A DNA stretch of 64,000 nt from CBFDBF01 sp050287965 (GCA_050287965.1 JBNKCX010000025.1:1-64000); one strand, 5' to 3'. Positions 54,885 through 63,976 are shown, counted from the stretch's first letter. Numbers and translations are program-made. Notes: generated by a model not told the origin, from the sequence alone.

Positions 54885-55224
54885 ACTCAGTATCTGCCTA
54901 TCGATGATGCAACAGGTGGAAACCATCGCCGCCGAGCAGAATGCCCGTCGCGTCACCGCCATCACCCTGCGGATAGGACCGTTGTCGGGGGTGGAACCGG
55001 ATCTGTTGTTACAGGCCTTTCCCATAGCGGCCGCAGGCACCCTGGCGGAGGACGCGGAACTGAAAATAGAGCAACAGGCGGTTCGCATCCGCTGCACGCG
55101 GTGCGACGCTGAAAGCGAGGTGGCAAGCAACTTGTTGGCCTGCCCCGCGTGCGGAGAGTTGCGCACCGAACTCATTACGGGTGATGAGCTGCTGCTGGCC
55201 AACCTTGAACTACTTAAGGTCTAG
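54877..55224 (+). CDS. hypA: Hydrogenase nickel incorporation protein HypA
   Basis: 115 residues starting at the ATG 54877 (MHELSICLSMMQQVETIAAE). The N-terminal MHE binds nickel. The zinc site CTRC-x12-14-CPAC is present (about 74-92). It delivers nickel with HypB. The start overlaps the hypC stop by 8 nt, so the pair is translationally coupled. Confidence 0.95.
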   Translation: MHELSICLSMMQQVETIAAEQNARRVTAITLRIGPLSGVEPDLLLQAFPIAAAGTLAEDAELKIEQQAVRIRCTRCDAESEVASNLLACPACGELRTELITGDELLLANLELLKV

Positions 55225-55240
55225 AATCCAGGAACTGAAT

Positions 55241-56014
55241 ATGTGTGATAACTGCGGCTGTAATATAACCGGCGAAAGCAAGCGGGAAACGCTGTCCGTG
55301 CTGCAAGACCTGCTGAGCGAAAACGATCATCAAGCGGCCCACAACCGCCAGCATCTGGACGCCCATGGCGTCCTGGCGGTCAATCTGATGTCATCCCCCG
55401 GCAGTGGTAAGACCGCCCTGCTCGAGGCAACCATTGACGCCCTCGGGAGCGAACTTCGCATCGCCGTCATAGAGGGGGATCTGGAGACCGAAAACGATGC
55501 CCTGCGTATCCGCGAGAAAGGAATCCCGGCGATACAGATCAACACCGGCAGCGCCTGCCATCTGGATGCTCACATGATACATAAGGCGCTGCATCAACTT
55601 GATCTGGACACTATCGATATTCTCTTTATTGAGAACGTGGGCAATCTGGTTTGTCCCGCCAGCTTCGACCTGGGGCAGCACCGCAACACTGTTCTGCTTT
55701 CAGTAACGGAGGGTGACGACAAACCGTCCAAGTACCCGGTGATGTTCCGGGCGGCTGATCTGGTACTTGTCTCCAAGTCGGACCTGCTGCCGCACCTGCA
55801 GGAGTTCCGGCCGGAACGGGCCACGGAGGCCTTACGCAACCTGGCCAGCGACATACCGATCCACACCCTGTCGGTCAAAAGCAGCGTGGGGCTTGAAGGC
55901 TGGTTCGGTTGGCTGCGTCAGGAGCAATCGGCGCAACGGGCCCGATTGCAACAGGGCCACACCGCCGCTCCCCGCACGGCACGGCAGGAACAGCATCATC
56001 ACGACCACGGTTGA
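55241..56014 (+). CDS. hypB: Hydrogenase nickel incorporation GTPase HypB
   Basis: 257 residues from the ATG at 55241, with AGGA 9 nt upstream; the frame is open 20 codons further. The N-terminal metal site MCDNCGCNITG, P-loop SSPGSGKTALLE, switch/base motifs ENVGNLVCPASFDLG and VSKSDLLPHL are HypB markers. The C-terminus ends in HHHDHG, a short His-rich tail that may store nickel. It overlaps no neighbour; hypD begins about 20 nt later. Confidence 0.96.
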   Translation: MCDNCGCNITGESKRETLSVLQDLLSENDHQAAHNRQHLDAHGVLAVNLMSSPGSGKTALLEATIDALGSELRIAVIEGDLETENDALRIREKGIPAIQINTGSACHLDAHMIHKALHQLDLDTIDILFIENVGNLVCPASFDLGQHRNTVLLSVTEGDDKPSKYPVMFRAADLVLVSKSDLLPHLQEFRPERATEALRNLASDIPIHTLSVKSSVGLEGWFGWLRQEQSAQRARLQQGHTAAPRTARQEQHHHDHG

Positions 56015-56033
56015 GCCGCCCCGGGAAACAATC

Positions 56034-57140
56034 TTGGCTACCTCGGCGAAAGAGTGGCTGGCGCTGATCGACGCCCTCCCCCTACCGAACAAGGTGCGCA
56101 TCATGAACGTCTGCGGCGGCCACGAGCGCGCCATTACCCTGGCCGGACTGCGCACCCTGCTGCCGGACACCGTCGAACTGATACCGGGTCCCGGCTGCCC
56201 GGTCTGCGTCTGCCCGGAAGAGGATATTTACCAGGCGATCCAGCTGGCCCTTAATAACGACGTCATACTCCTCGCCTTCGGCGATATGCTGCGGGTACCG
56301 GTTAACGTCCCGAGACACGAAGTTCGCACCCTGGCCCAAGCCCGCGGGGCCGGCGGTGATATCCGGCCCGTGGCGTCGCCGACGGAGGCCCGGCGAATCG
56401 CCCTGGAGAACCCGGAGCGCCAGGTGGTATTTTTCGCCACCGGTTTCGAGACCACTGCCGCGCCCGTGGCCTCCCTACTGACCGAGGGATTGCCGGACAA
56501 TCTGCTGATTCTGCTTTCCGGTCGACTTACCTGGCCCGCGGTGGCCATGCTGTTGGAATCGGGAGGTGCCGGATTTGATGCCCTGGTTGCGCCGGGACAT
56601 GTGGCCGCCGTGATGGGACCGGAGGAATGGGGATTCGTGGTGGAGCAACACCGCCTGCCCACGGCGATCGCCGGATTCACCCCGGAAAGCCTGTTGGCGG
56701 CCTTCTACTCGGTACTGCGGCAGATCTCCGAGGGACGCTGTTTCCTGGATAACTGCTATCCGGAAGTGGTACACCCGGGAGGAAACCCCACTGCCCGCAG
56801 ACAGCTCCAGGCAGCCTTTGAGGTTACGGAAGCCAGTTGGCGAGGCATCGGCGTGATCCCTGGATCCGGTTTTGCCCTGCGGGAAAACCACGGCGCAAAC
56901 GATGCCCGCCGAAGGTTTGCCGATTATGCCCGCGACGGACACAAGCGGATCGGCGAGATGCCGGCCGGCTGCGACTGCGCCCGGGTGGTCCTTGGCAGGA
57001 TCTATCCTGACCAGTGCGCCCTTTACGGTTCCACCTGCACCCCGCGGGACCCGGTCGGCCCCTGCATGGTATCGGACGAAGGGGCGTGCAGGATCTGGTG
57101 GTCCGGCGGCATATACCATACCACTGCCACTCCCTTGTAG
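56034..57140 (+). CDS. hypD: Hydrogenase formation protein HypD
   Basis: About 368 residues from a TTG at 56034 (read as MATSAKEWLALIDALPLPNK). No in-frame ATG precedes the conserved IMNVCGGHERAI, and 368 is near the usual length. A GGGA lies 10 nt upstream. Motifs include the catalytic cysteines in NVCGGHE (about 25) and ELIPGPGCPVCVCPEEDI, with the FeS cluster Cys residues near the C-terminus (AGCDCARVVLG, CALYGSTCTP). It holds the iron unit with HypC. The TTG start remains an inference. Confidence 0.93.
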   Translation: MATSAKEWLALIDALPLPNKVRIMNVCGGHERAITLAGLRTLLPDTVELIPGPGCPVCVCPEEDIYQAIQLALNNDVILLAFGDMLRVPVNVPRHEVRTLAQARGAGGDIRPVASPTEARRIALENPERQVVFFATGFETTAAPVASLLTEGLPDNLLILLSGRLTWPAVAMLLESGGAGFDALVAPGHVAAVMGPEEWGFVVEQHRLPTAIAGFTPESLLAAFYSVLRQISEGRCFLDNCYPEVVHPGGNPTARRQLQAAFEVTEASWRGIGVIPGSGFALRENHGANDARRRFADYARDGHKRIGEMPAGCDCARVVLGRIYPDQCALYGSTCTPRDPVGPCMVSDEGACRIWWSGGIYHTTATPL

Positions 57141-57221
57141 GCCCGGCGCACCCGCTCGGCTTTCTTCGGACCGCGGTGGTAAGGTAAAGATTCGTTATCC
57201 CTGTAGCTGGAGAAAACCACT

Positions 57222-58226
57222 GTGCGGGAAAAACACATCACCCTCGCCCACGGCAACGGCGGCCGGCTCATGCGGGAGCTGATCGAGAGGATCTTCGCCC
57301 GCCACCTTGCCAACCCCTCCCTGGATATCGAAGCGGATGCCGTACCCCTGGACCTGCCCCCGGGTGAACCGGTCTTCACCACCGACGGATTCATCGTGCA
57401 GCCGCTGGAGTTTCCCGGTGGTGATATCGGCTCCCTTGCGGTGCACGGCACCGTCAACGATCTGGCCGTTGCCGGCGCCACACCCCTGTTCCTGAGCCTG
57501 AACGCCTTTATCGAAGAGGGTCTGGAGATCGGACTCCTGGAACGGGTGGTGACCAGTATCGGCCGCAGCGCCCGGGAGACCGGGGTAAAGGTGGCCGCGG
57601 GTGACACCAAGGTGGTACCACGGGGAGAGGGGGGTGGACTCTATCTGGCCACCACAGGTATCGGCATAAGACCTCCCGGTCTTGCCCTGGGAATGGAACA
57701 TATCCGACCCGGGGACCGTATATTGGTTAACGGACCGGTAGGTGACCACGGCATCGCGGTCCTGCTGGCGCGGGAACAGTTCGGACTGCGGGGGAAGCTC
57801 TCTTCGGACTCCGCCAGCGTCCTTCCCTTCACCCGGGCGCTATTGAACCACCCCGGACTCCGTTTCATGCGCGACCCCACCCGCGGCGGGCTCGTCACAG
57901 TCGCCCATGAGATAGCCCGCAGAACCGGACTCCAGGTGACCCTGTCCGAAGCGGGAATACCGGTTCGGGACCAGGTCCGATCGGTCTGCGAAATCCTGGG
58001 CTACGATCCCCTGTATCTCGCCTGCGAAGGGCGGGTAGTCGCGGTGGTGGCGGAAGAGACCGCCCACCGGGCCCTGGAGACATGGCGTGCCCTACCGGGC
58101 GGAGAGGGAGCCGCACTGGTGGGCCGATTGGTCACCGACGACAGCCTGGTGACCCTCGAAACCGAGCTCGGAGGACGGCGGATTCTGGAGGAGCTGGAAG
58201 ATGATCCCCTACCCCGAATCTGCTGA
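57222..58226 (+). CDS. hypE: Carbamoyl-dehydratase HypE
   Basis: 334 residues, GTG start at 57222 with GGAG upstream. LAHGNGGRLMRELIERIF, FTTDGFIVQPLEFPGGDIGS and DPTRGGLVTVAHEIA are PurM-like ATP-binding stretches. It ends in PLPRIC, whose terminal Cys is carbamoylated by HypF and dehydrated to the cyanide ligand. HypF is not in the window. It closes the hypCABDE run. Confidence 0.96.
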   Translation: MREKHITLAHGNGGRLMRELIERIFARHLANPSLDIEADAVPLDLPPGEPVFTTDGFIVQPLEFPGGDIGSLAVHGTVNDLAVAGATPLFLSLNAFIEEGLEIGLLERVVTSIGRSARETGVKVAAGDTKVVPRGEGGGLYLATTGIGIRPPGLALGMEHIRPGDRILVNGPVGDHGIAVLLAREQFGLRGKLSSDSASVLPFTRALLNHPGLRFMRDPTRGGLVTVAHEIARRTGLQVTLSEAGIPVRDQVRSVCEILGYDPLYLACEGRVVAVVAEETAHRALETWRALPGGEGAALVGRLVTDDSLVTLETELGGRRILEELEDDPLPRIC

Positions 58227-58257
58227 GATAAGGGGGGTGTTCCGGGTAAAACCTCAA

Positions 58258-58273
58258 ACACAATATGTAGTGA
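58258..58273. promoter_or_regulatory. NrdR-type box 1
   Basis: ACACAATATGTAGTGA fits the NrdR consensus (ACACwATATaTwGTGT) at 14 of 16 positions. It lies 124 bp upstream of the -35 box. Boxes are usually paired about 31 bp apart, but here the second is 164 bp away. Confidence 0.7.
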
Positions 58274-58381
58274 TGATACATATTTCACATTTTTTACGCT
58301 TTTTCACCTATAAAAATAAGAAGAATTTTTAACTTATTGTTTTTTATGTTTATTCCATTTCTCTAATACACCCGTTTTTCC

Positions 58382-58410
58382 TTGACACACCCCCGTTTTA
58401 GACCTAATCT
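58382..58410 (+). promoter_or_regulatory. Sigma70-type promoter of nrdJa
   Basis: TTGACA (58382-58387), a 17-bp spacer, then TAATCT (58405-58410). Six of six and four of six to consensus with ideal spacing. Transcription would start near 58417, giving a leader of about 207 nt. Confidence 0.75.
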
Positions 58411-58421
58411 TTTGCCCCGAA

Positions 58422-58437
58422 ACACAAGATATTGTGT
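58422..58437. promoter_or_regulatory. NrdR-type box 2
   Basis: ACACAAGATATTGTGT is a near-perfect dyad that fits the NrdR consensus. It lies just after the inferred start of transcription, a place suited to repression of the ribonucleotide reductase genes when deoxynucleotides are plentiful. Confidence 0.8.
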
Positions 58438-58623
58438 TTTTAAATTCCGGGCTAAATCCAGGTATTTCTGGGGTTTAACCCGCAACCAAAGTCATTCTGA
58501 AGCAGCCCGTCGCCCTCCAGCCGTCGGGCTGCTTGGGGGGATATCCGGCAACCATCTCAGCACCCGCAACCCGGGTGAAGGGGCCGGGTTTCAAACAACA
58601 AATAACTATCGGGAAGGATACGC

Positions 58624-60783
58624 GTGTCTAGTAAAAGCGCTCACTTGAAAGCTGTTCCATCAAAAGTCTCCGACATTCCGCTGCAAGAAGCCTCGCTGGA
58701 TATCTGGAATACCAAGTACCGACTCAAGACCAAGGACGGGACCCCGGTGGATCAGGATATCGACGCAACCTACCGGCGTGTCGCCAAGGCCCTGGCGAAG
58801 ATCGAAAAGACCCCGGAGCTGCAGGAAAAATGGGAAGAACAGTTTTTGTGGGCATTGCGTCACGGCGCCATCCCTGCCGGCCGGATCACCTCCAACGCCG
58901 GCGCCCAGAAGCATAAACCGGCCACCTCAACCATAAACTGCACGGTCTCCGGGACCATTCACGACTCCATGAATGAGATCCTCGGCAAGGTGCACGAGGC
59001 GGGCCTGACCCTGAAAGCGGGTTGCGGTATCGGCTACGAGTTCTCCACCCTGCGCCCGCGGGGGGCCTACGTCAGCGGTGCCGGTGCCTATACCTCCGGC
59101 CCCCTCTCCTTCATGGACATCTATGACAAGATGTGTTTCACCGTCTCCTCCGCCGGGGGTCGCCGCGGGGCGCAGATGGCCACCTTTGATATCGGACACC
59201 CCGACGTCATGGATTTTATCCGCGCCAAACGGGAGGCCGGTCGCTTGCGACAGTTCAACCTCTCGCTGCTCGTCACCGAGGAATTCATGGAGGCGGTCAA
59301 GAGCGACGGCAAATGGAACCTCGCTTTCCCGGTTTCGGAGAAAGAGGCGGAGGCCGACGGACTGGATCTGAGCAACTCGGAACAGATCGTCTGGCGTGAT
59401 TGGCCCCATCAGACCGGTTATATCGTCAACGGTACCGGCAAGGTTGCCTGCAAAATCTACAAAACCATCCGCGCCCGCCGTCTGTGGGACGTCATCATGT
59501 CCTCCACCTACGATTATGCGGAACCGGGTTTCATACTCATCGACAAGGTCAATGAGATGAACAACAACTGGTTCTGTGAGAATGTACGCGCCACCAATCC
59601 ATGTGGTGAACAGCCGCTACCACCCTACGGCGCCTGTCTGCTCGGCTCCATCAACCTCACCCAGTTTGTACGCCAACCCTTTACCGATGAAGCAAGTTTT
59701 AATTGGGATGAATTCCGCAAAACGGTCTCCATCTTTACCCGCATGCTGGACAATGTGGTGGAAATAAACGGCTTGCCGCTGGAAGAGCAGCGCAAGGAGA
59801 TCATGCGCAAACGACGCCACGGCATGGGTTACCTCGGACTTGGTTCCGCCATCACCATGTTAGGTATGAAATATGGGAATCCTGATTCTCTTAAATTCAC
59901 CGAGCAGGTCACGCGGGAACTCGCCCTGGAAGGATGGCGCACCGGCCTGGAACTGGCCAAGGAGAAAGGCCCCGCTCCGATCATGGAGGAGGAGTTTGAG
60001 ATTACCCCGGAAATGCTGGCTCAGCGGCCGGAGATGGCGGTAGACAACTGGCAGGTGGGAGACAAGATCAAGGGCAAGGTGTTACACACCAGATACAGCC
60101 GCTATATGCAGCAACTGGCGATGGAGGAACCGAAACTGGTTGAGGCACTGGCCGAAACCGGCTGTCGATTCACCCATCACAGCTCCATTGCACCTACCGG
60201 CACCATATCACTGTCGCTGGCCAACAACGCCAGCAACGGTATCGAGCCCAGTTTCGCGCATCATTATTCACGCAACGTTATTAGGGAAGGCAAGAAATCC
60301 AAAGAAAAGATCGACGTCTTCAGCTTCGAACTTCTGGCATACCGGGCCCTGGTCAACGCAAACGCCATGCCCTATTCCGAGAATCCCGATGAACAACTGC
60401 CGGAATACTTCGTTTCCGCGGACGACATCACTCCCAAGCAACATGTGGATGTTCAGGCGGCGGCTCAGAAATGGATCGACTCCTCCATATCCAAAACAGC
60501 CAACGTTCCCACCGATTATCCTTACGAAGAGTTCAAGGATATTTACCTATATGCCTATGAGCAGGGTCTGAAGGGATGCACCACCTTCCGTTTCAATCCG
60601 GAGGCGTTCCAGGGCGTACTGGTGAAAGAACAGGATCTGAAGAACACCACCTACTGTTTCACACTGGAGGACGGCACCGTGGTCGAGGTGAAAGGTAATG
60701 AAGAGATTGAATACGACGGTGAAACCCATACTGCGGCCAATCTCTTCGATGCCCTGAAAGAGGGTTATTACGGCAAATTTTGA
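58624..60783 (+). CDS. nrdJa: Adenosylcobalamin-dependent ribonucleotide reductase, catalytic part (class II, NrdJa)
   Basis: 719 residues, GTG start at 58624 with GGAAGGA upstream. It reduces ribonucleotides, using B12 to make the thiyl radical. Motifs: STINCTVSG (first redox Cys about 102), the active-site NPCGEQPLPPYG near 327, GAGAYTSGPLSF, GRRGAQMATFDIGHPDV and FTHHSSIAPTGTISLSLANN. It lacks the C-terminal cysteine tail, which is in the next gene. This is the split organisation known from Pseudomonas. Class II works with or without oxygen. Confidence 0.95.
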   Translation: MSSKSAHLKAVPSKVSDIPLQEASLDIWNTKYRLKTKDGTPVDQDIDATYRRVAKALAKIEKTPELQEKWEEQFLWALRHGAIPAGRITSNAGAQKHKPATSTINCTVSGTIHDSMNEILGKVHEAGLTLKAGCGIGYEFSTLRPRGAYVSGAGAYTSGPLSFMDIYDKMCFTVSSAGGRRGAQMATFDIGHPDVMDFIRAKREAGRLRQFNLSLLVTEEFMEAVKSDGKWNLAFPVSEKEAEADGLDLSNSEQIVWRDWPHQTGYIVNGTGKVACKIYKTIRARRLWDVIMSSTYDYAEPGFILIDKVNEMNNNWFCENVRATNPCGEQPLPPYGACLLGSINLTQFVRQPFTDEASFNWDEFRKTVSIFTRMLDNVVEINGLPLEEQRKEIMRKRRHGMGYLGLGSAITMLGMKYGNPDSLKFTEQVTRELALEGWRTGLELAKEKGPAPIMEEEFEITPEMLAQRPEMAVDNWQVGDKIKGKVLHTRYSRYMQQLAMEEPKLVEALAETGCRFTHHSSIAPTGTISLSLANNASNGIEPSFAHHYSRNVIREGKKSKEKIDVFSFELLAYRALVNANAMPYSENPDEQLPEYFVSADDITPKQHVDVQAAAQKWIDSSISKTANVPTDYPYEEFKDIYLYAYEQGLKGCTTFRFNPEAFQGVLVKEQDLKNTTYCFTLEDGTVVEVKGNEEIEYDGETHTAANLFDALKEGYYGKF

Positions 60784-60917
60784 TGATTAATCAGCCGCGG
60801 TGGCACTAGAGAACCCAGAGATTTCCTATCCCCGGTATTTTTATACCCGCGCGGCGGAAATCACCTAGACTAAAAACAGATTCGGATAAAAAAACCGAAT
60901 AGACAGGATCGAATATC

Positions 60918-61607
60918 ATGACCATCAAAATCGAAAAGAAAATCGTCGACTACAGTGTCGCCAAGGAAGAGGAAGCCGTTCGGACACCGGAGGCCGCCGC
61001 CTCTGAGGACGACATTGTCCACATGCATGAAAATGTGGCCCGGCCGGAGATGCTTTTCGGCTCCACCTATAAGATCAAGACCCCTCTCTCGGAGCATGCC
61101 CTCTATGTCACCATAAATGACATTATCCTCAACCAGGGAACACCCCATGAGGTACGCCGCCCGTTCGAGGTCTTCATCAACTCCAAAAATATGGACCACT
61201 TCCAGTGGATAGTGGCATTAACCAGGATCATTTCAGCCGTATTCCGCAAGGGGGGCGATGTCACCTTTCTGGTGGAAGAGCTGCGTTCCGTCTTTGATCC
61301 CAGCGGTGGATATTTCAAGAAAGGCGGCAAATTCATGCCCTCCCTGGTGGCGGAGATCGGAGACGTCATTCACTGCCACCTGGTCATGATCGGCCTGTTG
61401 CAGGAAGAAGTACCGGACGAGCACCAGAAAAAGCTCATTGCCGAGAAAAGGGCGCAATACGAGGCGTCCATCAATATGAAAGACCGGGAGCACGGCAGCG
61501 ATTTTCCCGAAGGTGCTCAGCTATGCACCAAGTGCAGCACCAAGGCAATGATTCAGATGGACAACTGCCTGACCTGTCTCAACTGTGGTGAGTCCAAGTG
61601 TGGGTAG
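60918..61607 (+). CDS. nrdJb: Class II ribonucleotide reductase C-terminal part (NrdJb, TSCPD domain)
   Basis: 229 residues. KTPLSEHALYVTINDIILN and RPFEVFINSKNMDHFQW belong to the TSCPD-type domain that is the C-terminal part of one-piece NrdJ enzymes. The end has CTKCSTKAMIQMDNCLTCLN and CGESKCG, the Cys pairs that re-reduce the active site. It acts with NrdJa. 134 bp separate the genes, with no terminator seen. Its TAG stop codon overlaps the first unit of a heptad repeat. Confidence 0.93.
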   Translation: MTIKIEKKIVDYSVAKEEEAVRTPEAAASEDDIVHMHENVARPEMLFGSTYKIKTPLSEHALYVTINDIILNQGTPHEVRRPFEVFINSKNMDHFQWIVALTRIISAVFRKGGDVTFLVEELRSVFDPSGGYFKKGGKFMPSLVAEIGDVIHCHLVMIGLLQEEVPDEHQKKLIAEKRAQYEASINMKDREHGSDFPEGAQLCTKCSTKAMIQMDNCLTCLNCGESKCG

Positions 61608-61674
61608 TTATGAAGTTTGAAGTTTCGCGACGCATTGCGCCGCCCCGGCAACTGAAGACTGATAACTTCAAACT
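61606..61674. repeat. Heptad repeats with an 11-bp inverted pair after nrdJb
   Basis: AGTTATG, then AGTTTGA and AGTTTCG follow directly after the nrdJb stop. AGTTTGAAGTT (61614-61624) is perfectly complementary to AACTTCAAACT (61664-61674), making a long stem with G/C-rich loop. It may act as a terminator-like structure. Same repeat family as at 23087. Confidence 0.85.
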
Positions 61675-61849
61675 ACCAACTTTTTACTTTTAACCATGCC
61701 TGCTGCTTACCCCCAATATTTCGCCCGTGCCGCCACCCGCCCGGGCCAATTTGCCGGGGTATTTAGACCCATCCTAAATATCCCCCATGTCGGGCTATTT
61801 TTGCCTCCTATTTCCGCCCGAAAGCTGTTCTATAAGCCGTCATAATCGC

Positions 61850-61855
61850 TATAAT
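61850..61855 (+). promoter_or_regulatory. Candidate -10 box for the small gene at 61890
   Basis: TATAAT, a perfect -10 hexamer, lies 34 bp before the start codon at 61890. The -35 region is poor, so this is a weak call. Confidence 0.35.
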
Positions 61856-61889
61856 CAACCTTATTCAATAATAAGCTGAGGTAACAGGG

Positions 61890-62132
61890 ATGAATACTGA
61901 ACGACGCACAGGCCAGGAGCCCGTTCCAAGGAATCCGGAACGTCATCTGAATACCACTCAATTATCGGTCCTGCATCGGGTCGAGAGTTTCGGTTGGAAA
62001 CTTAAATTCCTGCGCCGACCCTTGTTCCAGGAAACGGTCGCCGTGATAACCAATGCCGACGGCTCGCAGACCGGGGTATTGGAGGAAGACGGCGAGATCA
62101 ATATGAACTCCGAGGTCCCGTTTAGGGAGTAA
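61890..62132 (+). CDS. Small hypothetical protein
   Basis: 80 residues (MNTERRTGQEPVPRNPERHL...), with AGGTAACAGGG upstream as a ribosome site. It is hydrophilic with an unstructured start and a likely beta-sheet core (ETVAVITNADGSQTGVLEED). No signal peptide or known family seen. It is followed by two strong hairpins. Function unknown. Confidence 0.75.
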   Translation: MNTERRTGQEPVPRNPERHLNTTQLSVLHRVESFGWKLKFLRRPLFQETVAVITNADGSQTGVLEEDGEINMNSEVPFRE

Positions 62133-62154
62133 TCGGAACTCGCTGGTGGTAGAA

Positions 62155-62171
62155 GCGGCGCTTAGCGCCGC
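62155..62171. terminator. G/C hairpin after the small gene
   Basis: GCGGCGC (62155-62161), TTA loop, GCGCCGC (62165-62171). No T-run follows on the plus strand. It is probably a transcription or mRNA-stability structure for the gene at 61890. Confidence 0.6.
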
Positions 62172-62196
62172 GAAACTTCGAACTCCAGAATTTAAA

Positions 62197-62213
62197 GGCG
62201 GGCTATGCCCGCC
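62197..62213. terminator. G/C hairpin after sppA and the small gene
   Basis: GGCGGGC (62197-62203), TAT loop, GCCCGCC (62207-62213). Read on the minus strand it is followed by TTTAAATTC, so it suits termination after sppA. It lies between two converging genes. Confidence 0.75.
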
Positions 62214-62239
62214 TCTCTAACTGTTAACTCTAAAAAAGT

Positions 62240-63199
62240 TTACCTCACAGCGGGCGCACCGGAGAGGCCCATAATGCCGGCCAGTGTTTCCCCTGCGCTG
62301 GCGCCCATCTTACGGGCAAAGCGCTCCAACAGATCTTCGGTCCTGGTGTAATCGACGATCTCTTCCTGACCGATCAACTCCCGGGCTACATAGCTGGCGC
62401 TGCCGATACCGTCGACCAGTCCCATCTCGACACTCTCCTCGCCTATCCAGGACAACCCGCTGAATATCTCATCGTTCGGCTTCAGTCGGTCCCCTCTTCC
62501 TTTCTTGACCACCTCGATAAACTGTTGATGCACCTTATCCAGGAGGGACTGGATGTGCTTACGGTCAAATTGCGTTACCGGGGAGAAGGGATCCAGGGCC
62601 CCCTTGTGTTCGCCGGCCGTATACAGTCGCCGCTCGACACCCAGCTTCTCCATTCCCTCCACAAAACCGAAGCCGTTCATCAGTACACCGATGGAACCGA
62701 CGATACTGGCCTTGTCCACGTAGATTTCGTCAGCCGCTACCGCCACGAAATATCCCCCGGAAGCAGCCATATCCCGAACCACCGCGTAGACCGGAATATC
62801 CGGATGTTTGGCTTTAAGCCGCTGGATTTCATCGTTGATATAGCCCGCCTGCACCGGGCTGCCCCCAGGGCTGTTGATACGGATTATGACGCCCTTTGTG
62901 TGTTTATTCTTAAAGGCCTCCCGCAAGCCCGTGATGACATTGTCCGCACTCGCCTCGGCCCCATCCATGATGATTCCATTCACGTCCACCAGCGCCGTAT
63001 GGGGAGCCTGTTTACCGAGCCCGGCATCCTGTGGAACCAGAAGCCCGATCAGAAAAAACAGATAAATGAAAGTCAGGATCTTGAAAAAAATCCCCCAGCG
63101 ACGGGCCCGGCGCCTCTCTTTCAGAGAAGAGAGTGCCAGTTCCTCAATCAGCTTACGCTCCCACTGTTCCGGTTTGCTGCCGTTTTCACCCGATTCCAT
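62240..63199 (-). CDS. sppA: Signal peptide peptidase SppA (S49 family, single-domain type)
   Basis: 319 residues. One membrane helix at about 37-55 anchors it to the inner membrane. Catalytic Ser147 in DMAASGGYF and Lys199 in AGEHKGALDPFSP make the Ser/Lys dyad. INSPGGSPVQAGYINDEI gives the substrate groove. It degrades leftover signal peptides. It lies downstream of a HAD-hydrolase gene and is transcribed in the same direction, a gammaproteobacterial arrangement near rne-rluC as I recall it. Confidence 0.94.
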   Translation of the reverse strand: MESGENGSKPEQWERKLIEELALSSLKERRRARRWGIFFKILTFIYLFFLIGLLVPQDAGLGKQAPHTALVDVNGIIMDGAEASADNVITGLREAFKNKHTKGVIIRINSPGGSPVQAGYINDEIQRLKAKHPDIPVYAVVRDMAASGGYFVAVAADEIYVDKASIVGSIGVLMNGFGFVEGMEKLGVERRLYTAGEHKGALDPFSPVTQFDRKHIQSLLDKVHQQFIEVVKKGRGDRLKPNDEIFSGLSWIGEESVEMGLVDGIGSASYVARELIGQEEIVDYTRTEDLLERFARKMGASAGETLAGIMGLSGAPAVR

Positions 63200-63310
63200 A
63201 ATCGCTGTTACCTCTGTTTCCTGTTGTCTACCTGTTTACCGACCTAATTATATTGCAGGAGTCGTCGGTGTTTGCGTGGCATTACTCACACTGTTAATTG
63301 AGTATCGAGT

Positions 63311-63976
63311 TCACATCGCGTGGATATCGCGTAACCAGCCGGATATTTCGTCGATGCTATCCAGACAGGTCAGGGGCTGATGACGCAACAGCCGCTCAAC
63401 GGAATGGGCCCCATAACTTACCGCCACCCGCTCGGTTCCCGCATTACAGGCCATCAGCATATCCCATTCGGTATCTCCGATCATGACGGTTTCACGTCCC
63501 TCTACACCCAACTCCTCCATAATCTGCAGCAGCATCTCCGGGTGCGGCTTGGAGAGAGTCTCATCGGCGCATCGAGTTGCATGGAACAGGTCTCCAATAC
63601 CGGTATACTCCAGCACCCGATCCAGACCTGCGCGCCCTTTACCGGTGGCTACCGCCAACAGATACCCGCTGCGGTTCAACTCCGTCAATACCTCTTCCGC
63701 TCCCGGGAACAAGGGTGACGGCGTCTCGTTCTTAATCAAAAAATGATATCGGTAGCGAGCCACCACGTCGTCCACCAGTTTCCCGTCGCCCCCCGGAAAC
63801 AGCGTGGTAACCGCCTCACCCAGACCCAGCCCTATTATATTTCGAATACTGTCTTCGTCCGGGATAGGCAGACCCAAGTCCCTCGCCGAGGCCCGCACAC
63901 ATTCCACGATCCGTGCCTCCGAGTCCATCAGGGTGCCGTCCCAATCGAACACCAGTAACGTAAAACGGTTATTCAT
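63311..63976 (-). CDS. HAD-superfamily phosphatase (phosphoglycolate-phosphatase-like)
   Basis: 221 residues. Motif I is FDWDGTLMDSEARI, motif II is VATGKG near 114, and motif IV is MIGDTEWDMLMACNAG near 170; these make the HAD active site. The cap region is of the subfamily IA type. Substrate is unknown; phosphoglycolate, sugar phosphates or a nucleotide are all possible. The ATG overlaps the stop of the upstream gene by 4 nt (ATGA at 63976-63973), so it is translationally coupled. Confidence 0.88.
   Translation of the reverse strand: MNNRFTLLVFDWDGTLMDSEARIVECVRASARDLGLPIPDEDSIRNIIGLGLGEAVTTLFPGGDGKLVDDVVARYRYHFLIKNETPSPLFPGAEEVLTELNRSGYLLAVATGKGRAGLDRVLEYTGIGDLFHATRCADETLSKPHPEMLLQIMEELGVEGRETVMIGDTEWDMLMACNAGTERVAVSYGAHSVERLLRHQPLTCLDSIDEISGWLRDIHAM

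Larger units (their letters stand above)
58227..58623. other. 397-bp leader region of the nrdJ genes
   Basis: A/T-rich in its first half, with two NrdR-type boxes, a clear sigma70 promoter and a G/C-rich hairpin (AAGCAGCCCG at 58500-58509 with CGGGCTGCTT at 58525-58534) in the leader. No T-run follows the hairpin. No cobalamin-riboswitch core was recognised. Confidence 0.75.

Noticed and set aside
55767..56033. Upstream extension of hypD through an ATG at 55767
   Set aside because: It runs through hypB in another frame and would add about 89 residues not found in HypD proteins.
58441..58620. Cobalamin riboswitch in front of the B12-dependent reductase
   Set aside because: No B12-box-like conserved core could be seen; only a plain hairpin.
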